NCBI GenBank assembly: GCA_008015155.1
Contig: SSFA01000004.1
Coordinates: forward strand, 1 to 64,000
Source of the DNA: Thiothrix sp.
GTDB taxonomy: Bacteria; Pseudomonadota; Gammaproteobacteria; Thiotrichales; Thiotrichaceae
Length of the DNA stretch: 64,000 nucleotides
Direction of reading: 5' to 3'
The notes below the pieces were generated by a model, which was not told where the DNA came from, did no database searches, and was given only the letters and a program-made list of their open reading frames with translations. This document shows positions 43,677-50,508 of the stretch, one piece after another (the first letter of the stretch is position 1; each line of letters starts with the position of its first letter). A program made the translations under genes and the position numbers.

Positions 43677-44150
43677 TTAATCTTCTTTCCGGTAAGTATC
43701 ATGGCAAGCTTTACAAGATTCGGCCACTTTGCCGAATTGTGGTTTCAGGGCGGCAATATCGCTAGCACCGTCAGCCGCTTTGGCTAAGTTGGCTGCTTCC
43801 ACCTTGAAGGTTTCCATTTTAGCTTTGAAATCTTCCATTTTTGCAGCAATTTCTGGTTTAGCACCTGTTTCGCCTTCATAACTGCCTTCAATGAAGCCAT
43901 TAATCGGGAATTGGCTCAGAGTAGCTACTGCTTCAGCATTTTTCTTAAAGGTAGCAGCATCAAAAGGTACATCCCCTTTGACCATACCAGCCATAGGACC
44001 AAAGTGATTACGAATCATGGTAAAGGCTGATTGGCGGTATTCGATAGCGGCTTCTTGAGGGGTTTGTTTAGCAGCCCAAACGCTACTCATTACAATGGCT
44101 GTCGATAAAGCTGCGCCAGTAAGAATTGCGATTTTTCCAAATTTCATCAT
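43677..44150 (-). CDS. Cytochrome c' (class II c-type cytochrome)
   Basis: The 157-residue periplasmic protein has a signal peptide cut after VWA (about residue 27) and a four-helix-bundle sequence. The heme motif CKACH lies at 146-150, near the C-terminus, which is diagnostic of class II cytochromes. Such proteins bind NO or serve as electron carriers. AAGGAG lies just upstream of tandem ATG codons. It is convergent with the cytochrome b561 gene. Confidence 0.92.
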   Translation of the reverse strand: MMKFGKIAILTGAALSTAIVMSSVWAAKQTPQEAAIEYRQSAFTMIRNHFGPMAGMVKGDVPFDAATFKKNAEAVATLSQFPINGFIEGSYEGETGAKPEIAAKMEDFKAKMETFKVEAANLAKAADGASDIAALKPQFGKVAESCKACHDTYRKED

Positions 44151-44258
44151 GCTTGCTCCTTGATTGTTTAAAAATAATGACTATTTAAGAGATACCAGCA
44201 GTACAGGCTGGCAGTATAAATTAACTACACTTCGAGGCAAGTTACCATAGGAGTATCT

Positions 44259-44597
44259 ATGTCTAATACCCCACTTTATACCGAGCCGTCTTTTTGGTCT
44301 AAACTCAAATCCTATGCTAAAGCTGCAGGGCGCGATGTTGTAGAGTTGGCTTTAAAGCTCTATTACTGTTTGCAAGACCCGGATACACCGAAGTGGGCAA
44401 AGACTATTATTATAGGTGCTCTGGCTTATTTCATTATGCCAGTGGACGCTATCATGGATTTTATTCCGGGCGGCTATGTGGATGATTGGGGGGCCTTGGC
44501 TGGGGCCTTGGCGACGGTCGTCACGCATATTAAGGATAGCCATGTTCAGCAAGCAAAAACCAAAACGACTGAATGGTTTGGTGCTGAAGAGAGGTAA
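44259..44597 (+). CDS. YkvA family protein (DUF1232)
   Basis: The 112-residue protein has the DUF1232 signature: ALKLYYCLQDPDTPKWAKTI followed by ALAYFIMPVDAIMDFIPGGYVDDWGAL, a hydrophobic hairpin with conserved PVDAIMDFIP. Its function is unknown; family members are small membrane-associated proteins. It is a single gene ending at a hairpin. Confidence 0.88.
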   Translation: MSNTPLYTEPSFWSKLKSYAKAAGRDVVELALKLYYCLQDPDTPKWAKTIIIGALAYFIMPVDAIMDFIPGGYVDDWGALAGALATVVTHIKDSHVQQAKTKTTEWFGAEER

Positions 44598-44600
44598 TAA

Positions 44601-44652
44601 AAAAGCATTAATGCCGTCCTACTCCAAAAAAATAGTACGGCACTAATGCCTT
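44601..44652. terminator. Bidirectional hairpin terminator
   Basis: GCATTAATGCCGT (44605-44617) pairs with ACGGCACTAATGC (44637-44649), one mismatch, flanked by A-rich sequence on the left and TT on the right. It lies between the convergent YkvA gene and the His-rich protein gene. Confidence 0.65.
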
Positions 44653-44670
44653 AAGCTGATGAGATCGTGC

Positions 44671-44985
44671 TTACCGATGCCAACCGCCGTGTACGGGACA
44701 ATAACCACGACTCCGATGTACCACACGTGGGTGGACACGATAGGGGCGGTGATAAGAGCGGTACGGACGATGCACAGGTCGCCAGTTATGATGGGGACGT
44801 ACGTTTATTCCATAGCTCACATGCCCGTGTGGCCCAAAGCCAATATAAAATGAGGCATGATTGCTATGGTGGCGATGCCCACCGTGATGGCGGTAGCCAT
44901 CATCATAACCACCACGCGCTGAGGCGGTCGTACTAGCGGTTAATAAGGCAAGACTTACAATCGCAGCGAGGCTTATTTTTTTCAT
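44671..44985 (-). CDS. Secreted His/Arg/Tyr-rich small protein
   Basis: The 104-residue product starts at ATG 44985-44983 after AGGAGATAC. A Sec signal peptide is cut after ASA (about residue 23). The mature part is extremely rich in His, Arg, Tyr and Gly (YRHHGGHRHHSNH; repeated HRPYRSYHRPYR), with Cys in RGYCPVHGG. Such composition suggests metal or heme binding or an envelope-coating peptide, but no family is certain. Confidence 0.7.
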   Translation of the reverse strand: MKKISLAAIVSLALLTASTTASARGGYDDGYRHHGGHRHHSNHASFYIGFGPHGHVSYGINVRPHHNWRPVHRPYRSYHRPYRVHPRVVHRSRGYCPVHGGWHR

Positions 44986-45105
44986 TGCAGTATCTCCTAC
45001 TCTAGGGTGACAGCATCTCACAGTTCGAAGGGCATGATCTCGGATGCTGTTAAGCTGGAGTTTAGGTAGTGATTGTGCATCAAACTGCTTTGAAATGTGT
45101 AAATA

Positions 45106-45570
45106 CTATGGAAGTTTAAGTTTTTCCATACCAGTTGCTTCAAGATTAGAGGCTTGCTCGGGTGGTTTAAAAGCTTTTTGCTGTGCTTTTAACATCTCGC
45201 TTTGTAAAACGGGTAAGATATCTGTCATATATTTATCCATTTTGGCTAAAGCCGTTTTAGCTTCAGGGTTGCTATAAAAATTAGCGAGTACTTCGAGTTC
45301 ATCAGCAGTGAAATATTTAACTAAAGCGGCATGCATAGATTGATTTATAGTTGTTAGATCTAGATGCTTAGTGAGCATTTCGATATAAGGCTTGCGCTCA
45401 GCTTCTGGCAGTATAGACACAGTTTGATCAGCCAAAGCCTGAGCAATCTCTTTAGGTGGATTTGCCTCTAAATAACGCTTAGCCTGCATTTGACGATTAT
45501 CAACATTGTCCTCCAAAGCAAATGCAAGGGTCGTGATTGCAAGAATACATAAGAAAAACAACGACTTCAT
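45106..45570 (-). CDS. Secreted DUF2059-like protein
   Basis: The 154-residue protein has a short signal peptide (cut after AFA, about residue 18). The mature helical domain matches the DUF2059 pattern: INQSMHAALVKYFTADELEVLANFYSNPEAKTALAKM, in which the segment TADELEVLANFY-S-PEAK is typical. It is probably periplasmic; function unknown. Confidence 0.8.
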   Translation of the reverse strand: MKSLFFLCILAITTLAFALEDNVDNRQMQAKRYLEANPPKEIAQALADQTVSILPEAERKPYIEMLTKHLDLTTINQSMHAALVKYFTADELEVLANFYSNPEAKTALAKMDKYMTDILPVLQSEMLKAQQKAFKPPEQASNLEATGMEKLKLP

Positions 45571-45883
45571 TCTGTGTCCTAAATGGTTAGCTTGATTTAT
45601 AGAGTGTAGATGGCTTTGGATAAGATTTAGGCTAATTGTTAATTAAATTACTTTAAAGCTCATCAGAGGAAAATAACAGCAAATCCTTAAAAATATATTA
45701 GTTGCAATACTTTTTGATGAATTTTTTGCGAAAAATAGGGCGGACTTAGAAGGTCCGCCACATCGCTGAGAGGAAACCGAGTTGAAGCGCTTGAATAAGC
45801 TGAGGCTGGCTAAATAATTAAAAGAGTGGTCAACAGGTAATAGCTAAAACTATTGCTAGATAAAGAAGCAGCTGAGTGGCCTT

Positions 45884-46030
45884 CTAACCACAAATGCTAG
45901 GGTCAAAATTCCATACCATTATTTCTGACTCTGCCAAGTATGTCTCATCATTCTGAGCCTGAGCTACTACTTCAATGCTAGAGCTTTCTTCTACTTGAAC
46001 ATCTAAACTGGGTGCTAGGGCGGCGTTCAT
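45884..46030 (-). CDS. 48-residue acidic small ORF divergent from the cysB-type gene
   Basis: The ATG at 46030-46028 has AAGGA about ten bases upstream; the stop is TAG 45886-45884. The peptide starts MNAALAPSLDVQVEESSSIE, is acidic and Cys-free until its end, and finishes MVWNFDPSICG. A leader-like acidic N-part followed by a short aromatic, Cys-containing tail resembles modified-peptide precursors in general layout, but no maturation enzyme lies nearby, so this is only a suggestion. It could also be an unconserved chance ORF. Confidence 0.4.
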   Translation of the reverse strand: MNAALAPSLDVQVEESSSIEVVAQAQNDETYLAESEIMVWNFDPSICG

Positions 46031-46116
46031 GTCAAAAATCCTTTGGCTGGTCATTGCTTGCTTTACTTATTTGTGATAGTACAAAACTGCTTTAATGCTT
46101 AAAAGTGATATATTAA

Positions 46117-46128
46117 GATATTAATATC
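46117..46128. promoter_or_regulatory. Palindrome in the cysB-type divergent promoter region
   Basis: GATATTAATATC is a perfect 12-base palindrome in an AT-rich stretch between the small ORF and the regulator gene. LysR-type proteins often bind such sites and repress themselves while controlling the divergent gene. Confidence 0.4.
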
Positions 46129-46158
46129 GATGTTTTAGATTAAAATGAGGAGTAGACG

Positions 46159-47064
46159 GTGAAGCTTATTCAACTGCGGCTCTTAAAAACTTTGCTCAGT
46201 AATGGCATGAATGTCTCGCGCGCTGCTGGGCAACATTATGTGGTGCAATCAGCAGTGAGCCGGCAGTTAGGCTTGTTGGAAGAAGAATTAGGAATGCCGC
46301 TATTTGAGCGTAAAGGCAAACGCTTAGTTGAGCCAACGCCAGTTTGCCGCGCCCTCGTCAAGCAAATCGATACGATTGAGCAAGCACTTGAAAATATTCG
46401 TGCAGTGGCTGATGAATATCGGATGGAAACCAGTGGTGAAATACGTATTGCAACGACCCATACTCAAGCGAAGTATTTTTTACCTGAAGTCTTAATGGAG
46501 TTTCGCCAGCGCTATCCTGCAGTCTCGATTCATCTCTTACAGGGTGCACCGTCACAGTTAGTTGGCATGTTGCATGAAGGCAAAGCGGACATTGCCATTT
46601 GCACAGAGGAGATCGGTAAAGCACCTGGTTTAACTAGCGAGCGCTGCTATGACTGGAGTCATGGCTTAATTCTACCCGCAGGCCATCCCTTAGCTGAAGG
46701 GGAGCTCACCTTAGAGCGTATTGCTAAATATCCCATTTTGACTTATGTCTTTGGTTTTGCGGGTCGCTCTAAAGTGCAGTCAACTTTTGAAAAAGCAGGT
46801 TTGCATTTAGATGTATCCTTTGCGGCTACAGACACCGATGTGATTTTGAGCTATGTGCGCTTGGGTTTTGGCGCGGGTATTATTGCTAAGATGGCCTATT
46901 CCTATATCCACGATGATGACTTAGTGCTACGGGATTTATCCCATTTATTACCTACTTCAACAACTCGGGTAGCTTGGGCTAAGAATAAATATTTGAAGCA
47001 ATATGTATCCGATTTAGTGCAATTGCTTTTAGAACATGGTGAAAGTGAAGACTGGTATGCGTAA
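46159..47064 (+). CDS. cysB: CysB/Cbl-type LysR transcriptional regulator
   Basis: The 301-residue regulator has an N-terminal HTH (GMNVSRAAGQHYVVQSAVSRQLGLLEEELG). The effector domain carries CysB hallmarks: IATTHTQAKYFLPEV, LLQGAPSQLVGMLHEGKADIAI, YPILTYVFGFAGRS and ATDTDVILSYVRLGFGAGIIA. In enterics this family responds to O-acetylserine, thiosulfate or sulfate limitation and activates sulfur assimilation genes such as cysJ. The start is GTG 46159 with GAGGAG upstream. It is divergent from a 48-residue ORF. Confidence 0.88.
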   Translation: MKLIQLRLLKTLLSNGMNVSRAAGQHYVVQSAVSRQLGLLEEELGMPLFERKGKRLVEPTPVCRALVKQIDTIEQALENIRAVADEYRMETSGEIRIATTHTQAKYFLPEVLMEFRQRYPAVSIHLLQGAPSQLVGMLHEGKADIAICTEEIGKAPGLTSERCYDWSHGLILPAGHPLAEGELTLERIAKYPILTYVFGFAGRSKVQSTFEKAGLHLDVSFAATDTDVILSYVRLGFGAGIIAKMAYSYIHDDDLVLRDLSHLLPTSTTRVAWAKNKYLKQYVSDLVQLLLEHGESEDWYA

Positions 47065-47116
47065 GGGGCTGTGCTCAGGTATGATGCGCATCTTTGCAAG
47101 TCATTAGGTTGGGGCA

Positions 47117-47776
47117 ATGAAGCGTTTTTTGGCAGGCTGCTGTGCTCTGCTGTTATTAAGCGCTTGTGGCAAGTCAGATCCGCAAGCTGTTGATAATTTA
47201 CCTTGGCAAGTTAGTAAAACTGCAGAAGGCCATACTCGAGTTTTTCAGATAGAGCTTGGAAAAACAACGCTGCGTCAAGCAATTGAGTTGTGGCATAGTT
47301 TTCCTGAACTGGCGGTGATGCAGGCACGGAATAATAGCTACAGTTTAGAAGCTTATTTTGGCAAACAGCGATTAGGTGTGTTTGAAGCGAAATTAGTGGC
47401 TGAATTAGCCAGTGATCCAGCGACTTTGAACAAATTCGCTCAGGAACATATTAAACGTGAACCCCAAGCAAGTGGGGCTTGGCGCTTGACAATCTCTGAA
47501 GCTAATCAAAAATTGGCGAATGATTTTCCGATCAAGTATCTGATTTATATTCCCGTCGTCAACTATGAGCCGGATATTATTCTCTCCCGTTTTGGAGCTG
47601 GGGCAGAAAGAGTGAAACTCACTGAGACAGTGGATGCTTGGTTTTATGCAGATCGCGGTTTAGCTATGCTGATTGATGCTCAGGGTGGCGATATGTTTTA
47701 TTACAGTTCACTAAGCGACTTTCCTCAACTGAAAGAAAAAATTCTCAAATTACCTGCTGAGCAAGCACATGAATAA
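47117..47776 (+). CDS. Lipoprotein of unknown function
   Basis: The 219-residue product has a lipoprotein signal with lipobox LLSAC (Cys17). The mature part has a mixed alpha/beta sequence (VFQIELGKTTLRQAIELWHSFPELAVM, PIKYLIYIPVVNYEPDIILSRFG). No family was recognised with certainty. Its end overlaps the YcgN-type gene by eight bases, so it heads a three-gene operon with ycgN-like and hslR genes. Confidence 0.72.
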   Translation: MKRFLAGCCALLLLSACGKSDPQAVDNLPWQVSKTAEGHTRVFQIELGKTTLRQAIELWHSFPELAVMQARNNSYSLEAYFGKQRLGVFEAKLVAELASDPATLNKFAQEHIKREPQASGAWRLTISEANQKLANDFPIKYLIYIPVVNYEPDIILSRFGAGAERVKLTETVDAWFYADRGLAMLIDAQGGDMFYYSSLSDFPQLKEKILKLPAEQAHE

Positions 47777-48251
47777 ATCCGAAGATCCTGAGCTGCCACT
47801 AGAACAAGTGTGGTGGAAACAAAAAGAATTAACTGAATTTAGCGATGAAGAGTGGGAAAGTCTCTGTGATCATTGCGCCAAATGTTGCTTAAATAAGCTT
47901 GAAGATGAAGACGATGGCACAGTGTATTACACCGATGTGGCCTGCAATTTATTGGATGGCAGCACCTGCAAATGCAGCAATTATCCGCAGCGCCAAGTGC
48001 TTATGCCCGATTGTGTACGCTTGACACCGCAGAATTTGGAGCAGCTATATTGGATGCCGCCTAGTTGTGCTTATCGTTTAGTGTATGAAGGCAAAGATTT
48101 ACCGTCTTGGCATCATTTAGTTTCGGGTAGTAAGGCAACTATTCATGCCCAAGGTGAGTCTATAATCAATAAATTCGTATTTAGCAAAGATGTAAATGAG
48201 GACGAATGGGAAGATCGGATTGTGGATTGGCCGCTGGAGTGGAAACCTTAA
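47769..48251 (+). CDS. YcgN family cysteine-cluster protein (UPF0260)
   Basis: The 160-residue cytoplasmic protein has the family cysteine pattern: LCDHCAKCCLNKLEDED, YYTDVACNLLDGSTCKCSNY, MPDCVRLTP and MPPSCAYRLVYEGKDLPSWHHL. The clustered Cys residues (CxxCAKCC) suggest a zinc or Fe-S site; biochemical function is unknown. It overlaps both neighbouring genes. Confidence 0.92.
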   Translation: MNKSEDPELPLEQVWWKQKELTEFSDEEWESLCDHCAKCCLNKLEDEDDGTVYYTDVACNLLDGSTCKCSNYPQRQVLMPDCVRLTPQNLEQLYWMPPSCAYRLVYEGKDLPSWHHLVSGSKATIHAQGESIINKFVFSKDVNEDEWEDRIVDWPLEWKP

Positions 48252-48625
48252 GCTCGCTGCGCTTAGATAAGTGGTTATGGGCTGCACGCTTTTTTAAAAC
48301 GCGGGCTTTAGCAGTAGAGGCTATTAATGGTGGCCATGTGCATGTTAATGAAGAGCGCGCTAAACCTGCACGTGCAGTGCATATAGGTGATGTGCTAAGG
48401 ATTCGTAAGGATCAGAATACGTGGAAGATTACAGTCTTGGGCTTAAATGAGCAGCGTCGCCCGGCAAAAGAGGCGGTACTCTTGTACCAAGAAGATGAAC
48501 ATCAGCGTGAAGAGCGTGAGCAACAAATTGAAATTCGGCGTTTGCATGGTGTTAATGTGCCAGTGCGTAAGCCGAATAAGCAGGAGCGTCGCAAGATCGA
48601 GGAGTTCAAGCAAACTTGGGAATAG
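48206..48625 (+). CDS. hslR: Heat-shock protein 15 (S4 RNA-binding domain)
   Basis: Hsp15 binds free 50S subunits carrying nascent chains and helps recycle blocked ribosomes. The 139-residue reading has an S4 domain (LRLDKWLWAARFFKTRALAVEAINGGHVHVN) and the basic tail NKQERRKIEEFK typical of Hsp15. ATG 48206 with GAGG upstream lies inside the YcgN-type gene; a GTG at 48239 would give a length nearer to E. coli Hsp15 but has a poor ribosome site. Confidence 0.9.
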   Translation: MGRSDCGLAAGVETLSSLRLDKWLWAARFFKTRALAVEAINGGHVHVNEERAKPARAVHIGDVLRIRKDQNTWKITVLGLNEQRRPAKEAVLLYQEDEHQREEREQQIEIRRLHGVNVPVRKPNKQERRKIEEFKQTWE

Positions 48626-48626
48626 C

Positions 48627-49334
48627 TTAACGACCCATGGGGTGTAAAGCGCCAGTTAAAATGATTTCGCCTTGAGGCTGAGTCGCAGTGCTCGAATTAC
48701 TTGGTTCTAAACTAATCGCGAATTCACTAGCTGTTTCTAAGCCTTTCCACAGGTTCGCATTGAGAGCAATTTCCTGCTTGGACTGCTCCAAAGTCCCCAT
48801 ACGCATGGGAGGCTCATTCTTATTTTTAGAAATACACCATAGGGTAGGAACCATCCCTGGTTCTGTTTCCAAATGCTGATCTAGCATTTCGAAAGAAATT
48901 TTCATTTCGTCATGCTTAGCCATCGCTAAAACTAGCTGGTTTTGCTGCTGAGGCGATTTTAATGCAGCTACATAAGCTTGCGGGGGGCTAGGTTGATTGA
49001 GGAAAAAGGCTGTGAGCACCACAGCAAGCACCGCGGCTAAGCTGGGTAGTGCCCAATGAAGGGGAGCCTGAAAACGTTCCCAAAAGCTCAATTTAGCGGG
49101 TTGGAGTTTAAGTTCCTGTTCAAGATTTTTCCAGACGCTCGCGGGTACGCTGCGCGGCGGGACTAACTCCACTAAACCATTTACTTTCTGCTGATACGCT
49201 TGGGTAGTGGCACGTAGATACAAATGCTGTTGCATTAAATGTTCAAAGCGACGGCGTGCTTTACCGTGTAGAGTGCCCAAAGCATAAGCCATTGCCAGTG
49301 GTTCGAAAACATCAGGATTCTTATAGCGCTTCAT
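48627..49334 (-). CDS. Anti-sigma factor (RskA-type) for the adjacent ECF sigma factor
   Basis: The 235-residue protein has an N-terminal cytoplasmic anti-sigma part (PDVFEPLAMAYALGTLHGKARRRFEHL), one membrane helix (about 105-125, ALPSLAAVLAVVLTAFFL) and a periplasmic RskA-like domain with GTLEQSKQ and EPSNSS segments. The ATG (49334-49332) overlaps the stop of the sigma gene, a typical sigma/anti-sigma arrangement. The signal is unknown. Confidence 0.85.
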   Translation of the reverse strand: MKRYKNPDVFEPLAMAYALGTLHGKARRRFEHLMQQHLYLRATTQAYQQKVNGLVELVPPRSVPASVWKNLEQELKLQPAKLSFWERFQAPLHWALPSLAAVLAVVLTAFFLNQPSPPQAYVAALKSPQQQNQLVLAMAKHDEMKISFEMLDQHLETEPGMVPTLWCISKNKNEPPMRMGTLEQSKQEIALNANLWKGLETASEFAISLEPSNSSTATQPQGEIILTGALHPMGR

Positions 49335-49882
49335 GCTAGGCAGTTCCTCAGTTGTTCTAAGCCGCGCCGAATCCAAGCTTTCACGGTACCGAGCGGACGC
49401 TGTTGGCTTATGGCCAATTCTTCATGCGTACAGCCATAGTAAAAGGCTTGGAAAATACATTCACGTTGTTCGGGCTTAAGCTGGTCCATACATTCGAGTA
49501 GTTGTTGGGTATCACTACTAAGCTGCGTTAATAAATCCGGTGTAATGGCTTGTGAGGCAAAGTCTAGGGATTCATAGTCTACGTCAGGATGAATCTCAGG
49601 TCGGCTTTTCGCCATCCGTAAACGATCTAAAGCTTGGTTGCGTACAATCGTTGCCATCCAAGTCAGAGCCTGACCTTTATCAATGCTATAACTCGCTGCG
49701 TTATGCCAAATCTTTAGGAAACTTTCTTGCAAAACGTCCTCTGCTAAGGCTTCGTCTCGCAATAAGCGGCAACAGAGCGCATAGAGTTTAGGTGAGCTTT
49801 GCTGATAGAGCTGTTTAAAAGCAACTCCATCTTGGCGACCACAGCGTAAGAGCAATTCATTTAAAGCATCCATGGCATGCAT
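49331..49882 (-). CDS. ECF RNA polymerase sigma factor (SigK-like)
   Basis: The 183-residue protein has sigma-70 region 2 (FKQLYQQSSPKLYALCCRLLRDEALAEDVLQESFLKIW, about 20-57) and region 4 (LKPEQRECIFQAFYYGCTHEELAISQQRPLGTVKAWIRRGLEQL). It lacks regions 1 and 3, as in ECF factors. The pairing with an RskA-type anti-sigma gene places it in the SigK-like group. The regulon is unknown. Confidence 0.9.
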   Translation of the reverse strand: MHAMDALNELLLRCGRQDGVAFKQLYQQSSPKLYALCCRLLRDEALAEDVLQESFLKIWHNAASYSIDKGQALTWMATIVRNQALDRLRMAKSRPEIHPDVDYESLDFASQAITPDLLTQLSSDTQQLLECMDQLKPEQRECIFQAFYYGCTHEELAISQQRPLGTVKAWIRRGLEQLRNCLA

Positions 49883-49943
49883 TCTAGGGCTTAATACGTT
49901 TAAGGTCGGGGTTTAGATGCATGCATACTTACCTTTAATCGGG

Positions 49944-50504
49944 TTAACTGGGGCGAATCAGCTCGCCAGTGAGTGCATGCCGAATTTGACTAGGATTTTG
50001 TTGCTGGCCTAAAGGCAAATCGAGCACTAAATCAAGAGTTTCCGCGAAATAGTTCGCTAAGCTGGCTAGGTCGCGGGCAGGTACTTGAGTGGCGGGATTC
50101 GCGCTGGTAGAAATCAGTGGCCCCTCCCATTGTTGGCATAAAGCTTGGCAGACAGGGTGCGCACTAATGCGTACTGCAATCGTGTCATGTTCGCCACGTA
50201 CGAGCGGAGAAACCGCTGGATTCACTGGTAATAGCCAAGTATAAGGCCCGGGCCAAGTCGGCAATACTCGCTCTAAGATTTCAGGCGTTAGCGGTGCAAG
50301 ATAGGGGCTGATTTGTTTAAGATCCGCAGCTATTAAAATCAAACCTTTGTGTGTAGGGCGTTGCTTTAGTGCTAATAAGCGCTTTAAAGCAGTTTCATTT
50401 TGTGGATCGCAACCTAAACCAAACACCGCTTCAGTCGGATAGGCAATTAAGCCACCCGCTTTGACTGCTGCAACCGCTTCATCAAGCTGAGTACTGATGC
50501 GCAT
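49944..50504 (-). CDS. tsaC: Threonylcarbamoyl-AMP synthase (TsaC/YrdC)
   Basis: This enzyme makes threonylcarbamoyl-AMP for the t6A37 modification of ANN-decoding tRNAs. The 186-residue protein from ATG 50504-50502 has GGLIAYPTEAVFGLGCDP, RPTHKGLILIA, WPGPYTWLLP, DTIAVRISAHPVC and GPLISTSANPATQ, all of the YrdC fold; there is no C-terminal Sua5 domain. It begins four bases after topA and is co-transcribed with it. Confidence 0.93.
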   Translation of the reverse strand: MRISTQLDEAVAAVKAGGLIAYPTEAVFGLGCDPQNETALKRLLALKQRPTHKGLILIAADLKQISPYLAPLTPEILERVLPTWPGPYTWLLPVNPAVSPLVRGEHDTIAVRISAHPVCQALCQQWEGPLISTSANPATQVPARDLASLANYFAETLDLVLDLPLGQQQNPSQIRHALTGELIRPS

Positions 50505-50508
50505 GGCA

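Larger units (their letters stand above)
45571..46158. other. 588-base region between the DUF2059 gene and the cysB-type gene
   Basis: It holds one small minus-strand ORF (45884-46030) and the divergent promoter area of the cysB-type gene with a perfect palindrome at 46117-46128. Bases 45571-45883 contain no ORF, RNA gene or repeat that I can identify; the part near 45640-45720 is AT-rich. Confidence 0.6.
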
